64,000 nucleotides of DNA from Pilaira anomala (GCA_025716855.1 JAIXMQ010000047.1:1-64000), one strand, 5' to 3'. Counted from the first letter of the stretch, positions 43,830 through 57,563 are shown. Translations and numbers: made by a program. The notes: generated by a model from the sequence alone, not told the origin.

Positions 43830-46535
43830 ATTGTTGTTGTTGCCGTGGCCTTCTTCTTGGCAGCCTCACTAGCCTCTTTACACATACTAAATCCATCTTT
43901 TGGTGGTACATACCCGTTCTCAGCACTATGATAGAAATTCCTCTTGAGAAAGAGACCCGGAATACTCATTAAATAAGTAGCCGAATAATGCTTACAGAAC
44001 TGATCTAAAACGTAATAAACAAAATCCGCATACTTCTTTCTTGCTTGAGGAATTGGAATAAGATTGATACGATCAAAGAATAACTTGAACGATTGATCCA
44101 TGATACCATCTTCTGTAATCAATTTGGCTTTATTCACTGTCTTTTTCCAGGTATCGATTTGAATGGAAGTATGTGAGATACTAAATTGTTCTTGAATGTA
44201 TGTGTCTCGTTTGGCAATCCATTTTTCAAAGGCTAGAGCAAGTCGCTTAGGTGAGGTCTTGGTGGTGGTGACAATGGCATGTTCTGCACATGCTAAGGCT
44301 GCATCCTTGTTAAAGCACCAGTATCCATTCTTACCAGCACATGTGACATGAAACATAACTGGACACTCTCGACATTTGAGTTTGGCACCAAATTCAGCAA
44401 ACATGGGGTCGTTGCAGTACATACAGGCACCCAAGTACCTTTGGACGGGTATATGGTTACGTATCAACATGTGGTAATCTTCTGTTTCTGGCTGATAAAT
44501 GAAGCCACCAGGTCCTGTCAACATGAGAGCACAAATCATGTGGACCCACTCTACACCGTGGAATGGTTTCTCTAGTTTACAGAACGCACCAGTTATATTT
44601 GGGCATAACACGCATGTCTATAAGTATATATGTTTTTTTTTTTTAAAAGAAAAAAAAAAAAAGAGAAAAAAGAGTTCATTAAGTAAAATTAAAATAAATA
44701 AAACTACCAAGTAAAATTTATTTTTTTTAAAGATTCATACCACATTCTTGTAACATGTTCCACCATTCGCCGTCTTACATCGATCACAATACCAATGAGA
44801 GGTTTCAGAAATATTCGTCTTGATCCTGTAACAATTCTTATGAACAATGACTTCACATAAAGCATTATCACAATACACCAATGGATTTAATTCGGTCGTC
44901 ACATCTTCAAAGCAAACACAACATACTTCTGGATCCTTTTGTGTCCATGCCTTGGTGAATTTACCCAACTGTCTGATTCCTTCAAGCGCTTCTGCTTTCG
45001 TTGGTATCGAGGTATCCATCTTTCGTTTCTTCTTTTCCACTTCAATTTCTTCTTCTGTCTCGACTGAAGAAGGCGCTACGTTTTTACGTTTTTTTAAAGG
45101 TGGGATAGAGGACGAGGAGGAGGATGAAGAGGATGATTCGATGATATGGATACGTTTTGGATCTTTACGTTTAATGGACTTGGTGATGAAGACGGATGTA
45201 TCGCTTTCATCTTCGCTGGTTGTACTTTCGCTACTGGTAAGTGAAGCAGGTTTATGCCATTTACGTGCAGGCGCTTCATCATGGCTCGTAACTGAAGCTG
45301 GCTTATTCCATTCACGCGCAGGCGGTTCATCCGTGCTGGTGATGGAAGTCGGTTGATGCCATTTACGTGCAGGTGGTTCTTCCTCATAAAGCATTGGATC
45401 AAATAGATCGGATGTGACTGGATGTGTAGGTGATTCAGATAGATTTGGTTCTGAACAACGCGATTTCTCACGTTGCCTGGATACAGTGACAGGTGGTGGT
45501 GGTGGTGGTGGTGGTGGTGGTGCTAGTGGTGGTGCTAGTGGTGGTTCATAACGTGATTGTTCGTATCGATAATCCTGTCGTGGTTGTTTTTCGTATCGAC
45601 TTGAACCATAATGACTGGATGGATCCATTCGTGATTGTGTTATAGGTGTTGGCTTTTGATAGATGATGGGTGGTTGACGAGCTGCAATAGGTCGGTTATG
45701 AAGAGAAACTTTTTCGGTTGGTCGAAATTGTTCTGGACTAGTTAATACAATAGGCCTGTATTGTGCCGGTCGTTGAATAGGTCTTTGAGAATAATGATGA
45801 GAAGGATGCATAAGTGGACGTTGATTAGATCTGTGAATAGGTCGATCTAAATAAGTCATTTGGTTTGGAATAGGTTTATGATGTGGTGTGTCTAGATAAG
45901 AAGAAACTGATGTCTTTCTTTCTTGTCCATGTGAGTCTACTAAGATAAACCAGTTTAGTGTTTTTAGTATAACTATATAGACTAAAGATTTAAAAAAAAA
46001 ACTTACAGCTGTTGGAACATTGATTGAGATTATAGTTATGTCTGAAATTAACTGGATCCTCTGGTCTGTATTCAGGAAATGATTCAAAATAAGATCCATC
46101 TTGTAAAGCAGCTTGAAAGTATTGATGAATATGAGGCGAAGCATAGTATCTGGATGGAGAGTCATCTTTATAGGTTGGTACGAAATAGGATTTTCGAAAA
46201 GTAGTTACAGGTTTAATTGTGTACTTTTCAGGTAAGAAATGAGGACCTGAAAAGACAGATAGATTATTTTGTTTGATTGGGAATGAAGGAGGCGGTGGTT
46301 CCAATTTTAGTGTGAGTGTTGTGGTTTCATGCGTTGGAGGAATAATTGGTGAACGTTTAATACTGGATGGAATGACACCTACACGGGATGGAATAGGTGG
46401 TTGATATCTAATCAATGGTGGTATAGATTGGAGTATTAAATATTGATATTCGCGTTCAAAGTGCTCTGCTTGTTGCAGGTCATGATATACTGGACCAAAT
46501 GACACTGCATTAGGTAGTGATAGTGGTATATTCAT
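43176..46535 (-). CDS. PHD/extended-PHD chromatin protein (JADE/BRPF-like), 1,034 residues
   Basis: Exons 46535-46007, 45939-44741, 44617-43350 and 43284-43176. Residues about 515-576 are a PHD finger (CCVCFEDVTTELNPLVYCDN, HKNCYRI, WYCDRCK). An extended PHD follows at once (TCVLCPNITGAFCKLE, WVHMICALMLTGPGG, ACMYCNDPMFAEFGAKLKC, FHVTCAGK). PHD-ePHD pairs occur in BRPF/JADE-type subunits of histone acetyltransferase complexes and read histone H3. A third Cys/His cluster near the end (LICFICGEHEF, IQCSECHLKVHCGC, FVCIHCD) is completed only by exon 4. The N-terminal 200 residues have a VSFGPVYHDLQQAEHFEREY motif. A Pro/Arg-rich linker lies between. No bromodomain or BAH domain was seen. Confidence 0.85.
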
Positions 46536-46859
46536 ATCGCTATTATAGTTGAGTCAGTAAAGTTTTTTCTCTCTCTTCATGAGCTAGGGTTGACACTACT
46601 TTTCTCTCTCTCTCTCTCTCTCTCCCTTACCTATATTGTTCAGCTGATATTGGTGGTTCAGTCCCTAGACTTACCGCATTATTTGATAACGGGCTAATCA
46701 TACGCTTTGTGTTCCGATTCTCTCAATTCAGGGATTAAGAGAATAATAAGGAAAATGAGAATAATAATAAAAAAAAAGAAACAAAAAAAAAAAAGACAAA
46801 AAAAAGTCAAGTTTCACACTATCGTACGGGTTTTTAAAAATGATTGGTACGACTAAGCC

Positions 46860-46890
<31 letters not shown>

Positions 46891-48076
46891 TGACTGGAAT
46901 ACCTATTTATCAAATTTGTATTGTTGTTTATGTACAAAAGACAAGGGTATATTCTATAGTAATAATTTAGGTCATTTACTTGTGTTTATATATATATATA
47001 AAGTAAGAGGCTGACGCGAAACCCCTCCCTCCCCCTTTTTTTTTTAAATAAAAATTAAAATCGGACGCGTGGTGTGTACCTTTTTGACGTGTATCCGTGA
47101 GGGTCAAAAAAAAAGATTACTGCATTTCTTTTTTGTAACTTGCTTTTATCTACTGTAAACATTCAAAATAGATTAGTCTTAAAACTGAAAACTTTGATAA
47201 ATTTAAAAAAAAAAAAAAACTCTTTAAAAATTGAATCGAAAATGTATATTATGATTCAACTATTGTTCAGACTTTTTTTTTTTTTTTTTCGGGTAAGAAA
47301 GGGTAAATGTTTTCTAATAACAAACAAATATTTGGAATGCGCTTGAAAAAAAAAAAAAAAAAGGTTACCACGTAGTTTATTATCCTCACAATTGAAAAGT
47401 TACCTTGTTTACTTTTTAATTTTTTGGAAAAAAAAAAAATTTAACAAGTACTGACAGTATTTCACACAACAACTAAAATTGAAATTTATATTGTATATAT
47501 ATAAACTACTACACATAGTTAATAAGAAAATAAAAAAAGATAAGGACATTTGACCCGATGGTATTTGCTTGATATTAAAATAACTCAAAATTTAAACTAG
47601 AGATTTTATCTTTATATAACACATATTCATTCACAAAAATACTCTTGTAACTGCCATTGGTTTTGTGTTTTTAATAAATAAACAGGTCATGAATAAAAAA
47701 AAAAAATTGTTGAGGTCCCATAGTTTATCATTTGGATACACAAATCATTTTTTTTAAAAAAAAAATGTTTGTTTTTGTTAAGAAAAGGAATCAATTATAT
47801 ATTATTACGTTAATAAATACAGAAAAAGGAAAGTGATGTGACTATATGGTGGAAAAAGAAAAAAGATGCATACGATAAGATATATATATATATGTGTGTG
47901 TGTTTGTGTAAGAGAAGAAACGAAAGAAAGAGAGAGAGAGAGAGAGAGAGGGAGGATGAGAGAGAAGGTGAGGGAGAAGATAAAGCATAAGATATATGTG
48001 ATATTCATAATAATATAATAAAGAAAAGTGAGGCGCATAATTTGTCATTTTCAAAAGAAAAAAAAAAAAAAAGTAG
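46536..48076. other. Gene-free spacer
   Basis: 5' flank of the PHD gene and 3' flank of the CSL gene. Contains TC/GA and AT microsatellites (46604-46624, 47881-47893, 47931-47950) and A/T runs. No gene. Confidence 0.55.
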
Positions 48077-49602
48077 TTACAAGGAATAAAATTTGTTTGT
48101 TTTACATATGGTACCATCCCCTCTGACCAGCAAAATAGGGATTTGATTGTATAAACTTTTGACATCCAATAAATCAAGTCTTGAAGGTACTTTACAAATC
48201 AAGAGTTCTCTACTTCGGTATTCTGTCTGAACTGCCTTTTGATCACCAAACCAAACCTGAAGATCTCTAGAGAAATTTTCTCCATGTAAAGATAACACAA
48301 ACTCTTCATCTTTTGTAGATTTTGTTGTGTAGCTGATCAAGGATGGGAAAGGGTGATGAATTGAAGGAGAATCTTCGGATTGTGCAGTAGATGAGAATGT
48401 ATATGTTGCACAGTCTGTACCAACAATTGTCCATACAGCTGCATCCGACACATCTTCGCTCCAGTAGGCGCCTAATGACTGTGATTGACTAACAGAAGAT
48501 CGACGATTACTGTTGTTACCACCGCCACTGCCACTACCTGTACTACTAATACTAGATTTACGCGAGTTCTCAAATTTTTGTGAAAGCATAGGTGTAACAG
48601 GCATAATATTCGGGTAGAAATCATCATTGACATTGTATCTTTGTTGCATCATCATCATAGTTTGGTCAGGCATGGAAGTACCAGACACACGTCTTTTGCG
48701 AATGACCTTTTCATCTACAAACATATCGAGCATCTCCCATTGCATGACAGAAGTAGATGAAGTGGTTGCGGTAGGTACAGGAGCAGGAGCAGGAGCAGGA
48801 GGAGGAGGATTGATAGGTTTACGAGGGTCAGTTGTTTTATGCATACCAACCATATCATTCAAGCAAGCTAAATAAGTAACAGGCTGTGATGACCTAGGCA
48901 TCATGGTAGGAGAAGTGTGTGAAGGTGGTGGAGGCAGAGGTGGAGCAGCAGGATGAGTATAATAGTCTTGCTGTTGCTGCTGACGGTGATTGACATTAGC
49001 AGGGTCTTGTACAATTTGAAGAGCTACTTTATGTAATTGAGAAACAGGATCACCCAAAACTTCATCGCCATATTCACCACCACCTACTAAATTTAATTCA
49101 TCTGTACTTTGAGCGCCACCTACGACAGTAGAGGCTTTGTCGACTTTACGAATAATCATGACTGGACTCACGAGACCTGTGGTCAGACATTGTAAGACAA
49201 CATGCTGGTTATAGTGAATAGGAATCAGTTGACCCGTCTTGTTTTTTAATGCGATCGCGGGTGGCGGAGGGTAAGGCACGTTACGAGTAAATGATGAATT
49301 TCGTCCGATAAAATCTTCGGGTGTGTCGGTATCCTTTGCATCGCCTGGAGATCGTGTTGTATCCACTACCCAAATTACAAATGGATCCCAGCATGTGGTC
49401 CGCGCTACAAAACATGTGCCTTCACCGTTGGACGGAACATTGTCTGTCTTGATCTGACCGGGAAATGCAAAACTAGCTCCGGCTGTTGAAACGCCCAAGT
49501 ATTTTGTAGAGACTGTTTGAGAACGAATTCGATTGAATAAAGAAACGGTTGTACCATGATGAATACATACTAAAATAAAAAAAGGTTGGATATACTTGTT
49601 TC

Positions 49603-49636
<34 letters not shown>

Positions 49637-51419
49637 ACTTACGTTCCATATTCTTTACGCTTTGTCTCTTCTTTGAAGGCTTAGAAATGACTTTAATACC
49701 TTTAGAAGCTAAAGTACCTAATTGAATTCCGTTTGCCATTTGAATTTTAATTAAGCATTCGACCCGTTTTCTTTTTTCGTCAGCGTCATTAATATACAAG
49801 TGTTTTGAAACACATTTACCGGCGGATAAAGGTTCTTGTTGATGATTATGATACCAATCGATACTATTACTACGAGACTCAGAGCTACTACGGAACCTAC
49901 TTGGATGTTCAAATTGTTGTAAAGCATTTTGAGTTGGTTGTGATTGTGACTTTATGTGCCCAGTTTGTCCAACCGTGACACCAGAGACAGTATACCATTC
50001 GATTTGGCCTGATTGAGGCGTTGATGTTTCACCAGAAATACTTACAGTTAATTTAGGTGGTTTAAGTTCTTCTTGACCTCGCTTTAAAATTTCGTTTGAA
50101 TTCTCGTTATTTAATCCAGTACCATTTGTCCACCAACTTGATCCTACAAGAATAGCAGTAGGTGGAGGGCATAAGAATCTATTTTATAAAATTTGAGTTT
50201 AAGTATGAGTTTTAATGATTTTTCTGTGTGTAATATCTGGATTTTTTTTTTATTATTACCTTTTTTCGGTACCGTAGCTTTTTTGAGCAACTTTACTAGT
50301 GAGTATAACAACCGTCTTTTCTTCGCCACCGCCCGATAAATAATGTCGTATCATGGGCTTCATCTTGGCGGCATTGACCGCGTGTTGTAACAAACGAGCA
50401 TTCATAACACCAGCTTGTATATTACGACGATGGTCCATTAAAGATAAATCTTCCAAGGGCTTTAGAAGGGGAGGAGGAGGAGAGCTTGATGAAGACGAAG
50501 AAGGAATAGGTGATGAGGGACCTGAATGAAATAATGCAAGAGGCATTTCAGTTGTTTGTGAAACCAAAGTTCTTTCTGGTGTCTATATATATTATTATTA
50601 TTTAACATTTGGTACGCATACAACGTTTAACAAGAATTTTACCATAATTGTATCATGTTCCATGGAGGAAGACTTTTGATGATGATGATGATGATGACTC
50701 TCATCTAAGCTCCAGTGTCTTGGAGGAGGTACATGAAATGGGAAACTTTCTGGAGATTCATTTTCATCTTCTTGTAAAGACTCTAAGAAACCAGGAGTAA
50801 AGAAACCTGGTGAATTAGGGTTATTACTATTGTTGGTAGAGTTTGTGTTAAACTGTTGTTGCGGTTGCTGTTGGGGAGACCAAGCTTGATGAATTAATCT
50901 TGAATTACCCAAATCATTTAAATGCAATGTACGCGTATTTTCTTTTGTGGTATCAACAAATTGAAAATGTGAAGGCCGGTCAAGATTTAATATTTGATGA
51001 ATTTCGGTATTTTCTCCCACGCCGCCGCCGCCGTTATGATTCTTTTGAGATGAAGAATGATTCATAAATGAATCGGCTATAAATTGATCTTGGGTGTTTG
51101 TTGAACCATGCCATGAATGGTTCATTAATGCACTTGATTTAATATCATCTTGTTGATGATATGTTGCTGTAGTAGAAGAAGAAGAGGATGTAATGGGTAC
51201 AATAAAATCTTGATGATTATGCTGTTGGTTATTTGGGCTCCAGGTCTGATATAAGCTATCTAAGCCATTATTGTTTTGATGGTATGTAAATTCCTGCTGT
51301 TGTTTCCGTTTTCGATGGTTAAATGTAGGTGATTCTGGTGAAGAATAAACATTATTATAGAATACATTACTTGTAGGCGAATAATTGGACTGATCATTGT
51401 GTGTTGCCATCATGGGCAT
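48077..51419 (-). CDS. CSL (CBF1/Su(H)/LAG-1) family DNA-binding transcription factor, 1,042 residues
   Basis: Exons 51419-50643, 50582-50260, 50178-49643 and 49569-48077, phase-consistent. The first 300 residues are Gln/Asn/Ser/His-rich. The Rel-homology N-domain follows, with the diagnostic VVILTSKVAQKSYGTEKR and FLCPPPTAILVGSSWW split by an intron. The beta-trefoil domain spans two exons (LCIHHGTTVSLFNRIRSQTV, STKYLGVSTAGASFAFPG) and includes TTCWDPFVIWVVD. A second Rel/IPT domain ends the protein (LSLHGENFSRDLQVWFGDQ, PILLVRGDGTICKTNKFYSL). CSL proteins bind GTGRGAA sites. In fission yeast Cbf11 and Cbf12 control adhesion, lipid genes and cell cycle. Inserts within the trefoil are longer than in animals, as in other fungal CSLs. 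Confidence 0.94.
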
Positions 51420-53439
51420 AATTTATATATTTATTTTCTGTTATATGTCTATTAGCAATAGCAATGTTTATAAAAATTAAAATGTTGAATGAAAGAAAAA
51501 AGAGTAAAAGAAAAAGAGTAAAAGAGATCAATGTTAAGTAAAAAAAAAAAAAAAGAAAGGGGAAAAATAAGTAAATTGCGGGGTAAATCAAGATGTAGTC
51601 GGTTGTTTAAAGAAAAAGTATAAATGGAATCTGATGTCCCATGAGTATGGCAAAAGTTTATAAAGGCAAGCATAGGATCAATTGTTACATTTTGTGTAAT
51701 AAATAGTTTTTTTTTTCTCCAACGTATACATTTTTTTTTGTTTATATCATTCAACTTGATTTTGAGTGGTGGAGAGGTTAAAATCGCCCCCAAACTCTCT
51801 GACCAAAAATGGATTTTTGTTGTGGGAGAAGGTCAGATGTCGTTTTACTTTGTACACATACAACAATAACAAATATCTTTTTCCCTCTCTTCTTCTTCTT
51901 ACAGTTTATACTGAATAAACAATGAGACTAGTCTTTGCATTTTCAATTAAATAACAATGATGAATTTTGAGTTTATTCTGAATTTTTCATTTTTGTTTTT
52001 CTAATTTTTTTTTCCTTTTTCTGATAGTGATACAACTACCTTAGTGTTTGACTGGTCCTACCCATTACATGAAAAGACCGTGTTTAATGCAAAAAAAAAA
52101 AAAAGTTTTTTTATTCTTATTTTATTTTTAAAATCCTCGATTCGTAATGTTGGGGAAACGAACAATATAAGCTTATCCTCTTTTTCTCTCTCTTTATGCT
52201 ATTTCCTTTAAAGAAATGATTCGAAACTATAAAGCGACTTTTTTTTATTAATTTGACAAGCTTAAATTATGATTGGTTTAGCAGCATCTACATGATCTGT
52301 GCCAATATAATATCCACTCACCTGAGTTCAACGGCTTTGTGTATTTACTACCGACCCTTGTACACCCTTTATTATTTCTGTCTTTCCTCTAATCACTTGA
52401 CAAGTGTTATTTAAACACCCACGCACAAGCGTATCCTTATTTTCTTTTTTCTTTTTTTTTTCTCTGGGGCAAAAAAAAAAAGAAGGTTAAAAAAGTTTTT
52501 GTTATAGGTTACGTCGAGAAAAAAAAAAAAGATCAACTCTGTTACTACGTAATGTGATCAATAGGTACAGGCATCTTTCCTTCCTGCTTTCTTCTAGTAG
52601 AAAAAAAAAAGAGAGAAAAGAGAGGACAAATTACGGTTTATGAGTCCCTGACGTATGTTAGTGCTACCAAAATACATTTACTAATTCCGGGTACTAATTA
52701 TTTCAATGGAATTTAAACATGGAAATACAAAGAGTAAATAAAAAGTCGGTGTTGGTTGAAAGCCAGTATAAGGAAAGATAGAAAGAGATTTTTTTTTTTT
52801 TACTTTATGTCAATTGATCAAAAAAAAAAAAAAAAAAATGAGGTCAGAAATGGGAAATCCTAATATTTCCCTTTGTATCCCCATCTCACCATCTTTCCTT
52901 TTTTTTTTCATTATTAGGGCGAGACACTTTGTTTTTCTAGACTTCGTATAAAAAATGGCTAACCTCACATTCTACATTTCTTTTAGAAAAAAAAACCTTC
53001 TAATTATTTATAGTCAAAGTTCTATATTCGTCTTAAACGCGTTCAACAAATTAAAATTAGTTAATAAGTTGTTCGTGACCGTAGTGGAGATTTATTTTTA
53101 TTAAGGGTAACAAATAAATGTCCAGTTACCGAGGGTAACAGTTCACTCTATTTTCGGCGCTTGTAGATCCGTAACTAAAAAAAAAAAAAAGGGCACGCAA
53201 AGGCACACGAACCAGGTAACTTTTACTTAGCCAATATCTAAGTAGTACGAGCAACGTTTGGAAGTATCCGGATGTAAGGAATTGACAGAAAGAGAATGTA
53301 CGGTTAACGCAAAATAGCTAAAAGGAAACTCAGGTGAGCTTATTATCCTTGTGCTGAGTTGTTTTTATTCATAACTTTTTACGTTTGAAATTTCGATCTA
53401 TGACTATCATAAACGCATTTGTGTATTTTTATTTTTTTA

Positions 53440-53593
53440 TTTTTGCTGCAGCTTACTGCTTTTCTTCTTCCTCCTCTTTAAATCTTATCTAGACTACATT
53501 ATGATGCTCTGTTTGGTTTATCTACATCATCTGGCACCTTATCTTTGTTTAGCATGATTGAATTACGTAGTTGTTATCGCATGAATTAATGAT
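53440..53593 (+). pseudogene. Coding-like relic fragment
   Basis: One frame reads LSRLHYDALFGLSTSSGTLS, then LFSMIELRSCYRMN and a stop, with a stop also just upstream. Amino-acid use looks protein-like rather than homopolymeric. The family is not recognised. It could be a chance frame. Confidence 0.25.
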
Positions 53594-55989
53594 AGGTTAA
53601 GAAAAAAAAAAAAAAATAGAAACTTTATAGAGCTAGTTGAAAAGACTTTATAACGAATAATAAATCGCTTTTAATTTTTTATTGAGAAAAATAACTATAT
53701 TGTAGGTTAAACCTGACATGTTCAAAAGTCATTAGAACAATGTTAAGCTTAGATGACCCGCCTGCAAGTGTTAAAAAGTGCTTTCGTTTTGAGAAACAAA
53801 ATGACGTAAAAACTTTAGACAAAACCAAACAATTAATTGGTATTTTCTTTCTTTAAGAACCTTATTCGGCTTGAACGTTTACGCGATATTATTAATAGGA
53901 GTTGGTTGTTTGTAAGACAAGATTTTATAATTGACAACTTTATCTTTCTTGTGCACACACACACAATGTAGGAGTACTCTATAACGTCAAGATAAGATCT
54001 TGGTTTATTTAGGAAATGGTTTACCGCCAAAAAGACTTTGCATTCAGGGCCTAGCTTTTGGGCAAGTTTGTTGACATAGTCAAATTAACCTGGCTTTAAA
54101 TACAGTGAATGTAGATCAATTCAAGTTCTTGTAAGAAACAAAAAAGAAAGATGGTTAATATAGACTGTGACATCACTCTCTGGTCAGGTTAACATACAAT
54201 TTACTCGTTTCAACATTAATATAACCTGTTTGAATCCAACAAATGGTTCATTGTTTCAAATTCTGTAAAGGTGATATGAGCATGACTGATATATTGCCAA
54301 GATGATACGCGAAGGCTAAGCATGTATCAGAAGACCCGAAAAAAGTTGAACCAAAACAATAAAACTTATAGATCTGAAATAGTGTATTGTGATTTTCAAT
54401 AAATCTGCTAAAAATGTGTAATTAACTATTCTATAACAAAAGTATAAAAAATATGTTTCTCTCTATGTCTTATTGAAAGAATAATATCTCTGCTTTCTTC
54501 TTTTTTAGTTATTATGTATTTTTTTTAGGTATCAACCAATTCTGGGGGGGGGGGAGTGTAACTACTTACTACTGAACACATTGCAAAAAAACAAAGTTAC
54601 AATTAGCTACAGAGGTGAGATACGGGATAGAATCTTTTCTCTTATTTATTTCACATAAATATGTGTTTATGTTTGAAATTATTAAATTATTATATTTACA
54701 CAAAATCAAGGAGTTTGGTTATTGTCTGTTCTGTGGAAAAGACAATAAGTCTTAAATTTTAAAGGTTGTTCGTTTAACAAACATTGTTCACTTTTTTGTT
54801 TTTTTTATTGTATATACGCATTGCAGAATAAAGCTTAAATTTGTTTATTAATTTATGTGTATAAAAAACAAATAAAAAAAAAAAAAAAAAAAAACTCTAT
54901 CATACTTTAGTATGATGTTAGAAATATATATAGGATATATGGATTGTTACAGGTACGCAGACAAAGAAAAAAAGTTTTTCAGGAACGTAACAACTTACTA
55001 CAAACTCGAAGCAATTAGATTTCTTTATATTGCCTGGTTACATATAACAATTTATTTTTTACATTTAATACACGTTCCTGTTACCAATTCGCAACTATTT
55101 TTTGCGTAACTTTTGTTTTTTTAAACTGAGTTTTGTTGTTTCTGTACCTTTTTTTTTTTGCTTACATCACGTGTATTCGTACAACTACAGAATAAATGCA
55201 TTGCAGATCAATCTTGCAAGATTTGAAAAATAGAGAGAATAATATATAATATCTCTTTTTCCCTTCCTTCTCTTTACATTTTAACTATTTATAAATAATT
55301 AATTTTGTATATATTAGTATATAAAATGAAAGTAATGGATCACTGTCCTTTTTTTTGGGTGAGATATTAAATATTTCATTTAAAATAAAGTTTGATTTTA
55401 AAATATCCAATAAATTATATATTTTTATTTCTGGAAGATATAAATAGATAAAGTAAAAAAGATATCTATTAACATTTGTTAATTCAAAATAACTCTAATT
55501 AAGGACTATCGACGTTATCTTCTGTATCAATTTTAATTTACCAAGCTAAAAATTTAAAAAGCATGTGTACCACCATTAAAAATTTCTACATTTGATTGAC
55601 AGTTTTTTAGACTATTATTCAGTTCAAAATTCTTTTTTCCTTTTCAAAATTTATGGTACGATATACATTTTTAGCTTCAATTTTAGCAGCAGAAAAGGTT
55701 ATGAGTTCATGTTGGATACCATAAATACTAAGGATTTGCCATAAATTTAATAAAAAAACTGATTTTAATATACATTACGAGAGGATTTTATTTATGTTGA
55801 CTGTTAAATTGCTTTTTTCCTTTACAATCTGAAGAAAGCAAATCTTCGCTTTTAGTTAACTATTAACTTTTCCCCTCAAAACGTATAATAATAAATTCGT
55901 TACAGAAAAGCTTATTACTGTCTCCGATAATAATTCATAAACGCATCTTCTAGTCTTTGTTTAGAATATCTGTTACTGTAGTAGAGAAC

Positions 55990-56660
55990 GTACACATTTA
56001 TTGTGTTAAAAAGAATATCTGCGTTCAGACTTTTGCAGTGACATTGAAGACATCTATTCGGCTGAAATAATTGTTTCTAAGTTCTATCGCTATCTTAAAA
56101 GTACCTAACAAAGAAGATTAGTATCTCAAATATTCCTGATTTATTTGTATTTGTATGCTTCAGCTTCGCTCTTGACTACGGAGCTGTCTCTAGTTGATCT
56201 TCGTTAATGTTACTTAAGCGCGATTTACAAAGGGTTGTATGATTTCATCCAATTGTTTTTAATAACTACACACGAGAATATCGAACGAGTGGCTTTATCA
56301 ATGTTAAACGGTATGTACATAGCCTTTTAGTAAAAAGCTGTAAAGTTCCTAATAGTATGTTTTAAAAAAAGTGTCAGTAGTATAAATTGAGTGTGTATTA
56401 TCTAAAATTTACCAATACAGGAGAGATCACCCCCTTGAACAGGTTAGTGCAATACTTATTGCATAGAAACACCTTGAAATAATCGAAGGTATTTCAATTT
56501 AATAGTCAAACATTTGAACATCTGGAAATTCAAGAATTTATTCAGTCATCTGAAAAAGCCTGTCAGGCGATCGTCTTCTTAAACCCTTTTTTTTTATTTG
56601 AATGCAATTCTCTAAAATACAGATTGGTACAGAAGAAAAAAATGTGAGTACGGATAAAAA
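55990..56660 (+). pseudogene. Decayed coding region of unknown origin
   Basis: A single reading frame crosses 55995-56311 with stops near 56105 and 56204. It gives SDFCSDIEDIYSAEIIVSKF, ASASLLTTELSLVDLR and IYKGLYDFIQLF followed by ITTHENIERVALSMLN. A GTATGT donor then leads to an AATACAG acceptor at 56420, giving GEITPLN. Either an in-frame stop at 56480 or a further GTTAGT...AATAG intron precedes SQTFEHLEIQEFIQSSEKAC. Splice-like sites and coding-like composition suggest a former multi-exon gene or element. The minus strand also shows open, protein-like frames (56063-55924, Cys-rich), so the coding strand is not certain. Confidence 0.3.
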
Positions 56661-57296
56661 TCAATTATAAATAGGGGAGAGAAACGATCAAAGAAAAAAA
56701 AAACCAAGGTATGATTTATATTTGAAAAGAAAAAAGAAGTCAAATTGTTAATAAATTAATTGTTTGTAACTAAAAGGTTGAGTTCGCAAGTTTCCCACAC
56801 ACTCTAGATTAAAACCTGTATTTATTTATCCTGGGTATTCGAATAAAAATTGTTTTTGACTACAAGGAGAGTAGATAAACCCCTCCCTCACTCTCTTTCC
56901 CTTCATTCAGAATACTTGTAAAAAATGTCTCTTTTAAATCAAGTGGTATTTATAATTGTTTCTTTAACACTTAATTGCTAACCCAAATGTTACTGTTTCT
57001 TTCAAAAACATCTATACATATATATACATCGTCATAAGTATATATATAATCACCTATTGAGTCGAAGGGAGTATATTTAAGGATGGCTTAACTAAACTAC
57101 AAGAAAAAATGACTTGCTTTCGTCTATGTGTATTTAAGAATGATGCACAATGCACAGTGCGAATACAAAAAAAAAAAGGAGATACAATAAGGATAATAAG
57201 AAATTGTATATATACTCGGGAAAATTTTGCGGACCCTCGTTCTTTGGTTTACCCAAGAAACAAAAAAGACTAATATAGGTAAAAGGTCTAGTCCTG

Positions 57297-57563
57297 ATGT
57301 CAATAACTAATTTTAACATCACTGTATTTTGGTATTTGATGCATATATCACGTTGTTTTGGTTCCTATCAATTAAAAAGTTACTATCAAGGTGCACTTAT
57401 TTTACTGAATATCTTCGATAGAAAAAGATTCTCTTTTTTTTTCTATCATTCTGAGTTCACTGTCCAGTCCTTAAATTTCCTAAACTGTAGAACTAGGAAA
57501 GAGATCAGAAATGATATAATTCAAAATCTTGTAAAGGAGCTAATACAGATGCAATTCCTATGA
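57297..57563 (+). pseudogene. Coding-like open frame, 88 residues, possible relic
   Basis: MSITNFNITVFWYLMHISRC continues to RTRKEIRNDIIQNLVKELIQ before the stop. It is the longest frame in the 53-58 kb relic zone and is not built from homopolymer codons except for one F/S run. No family was recognised. Small genuine gene, exon or decayed element are all possible. Confidence 0.25.
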
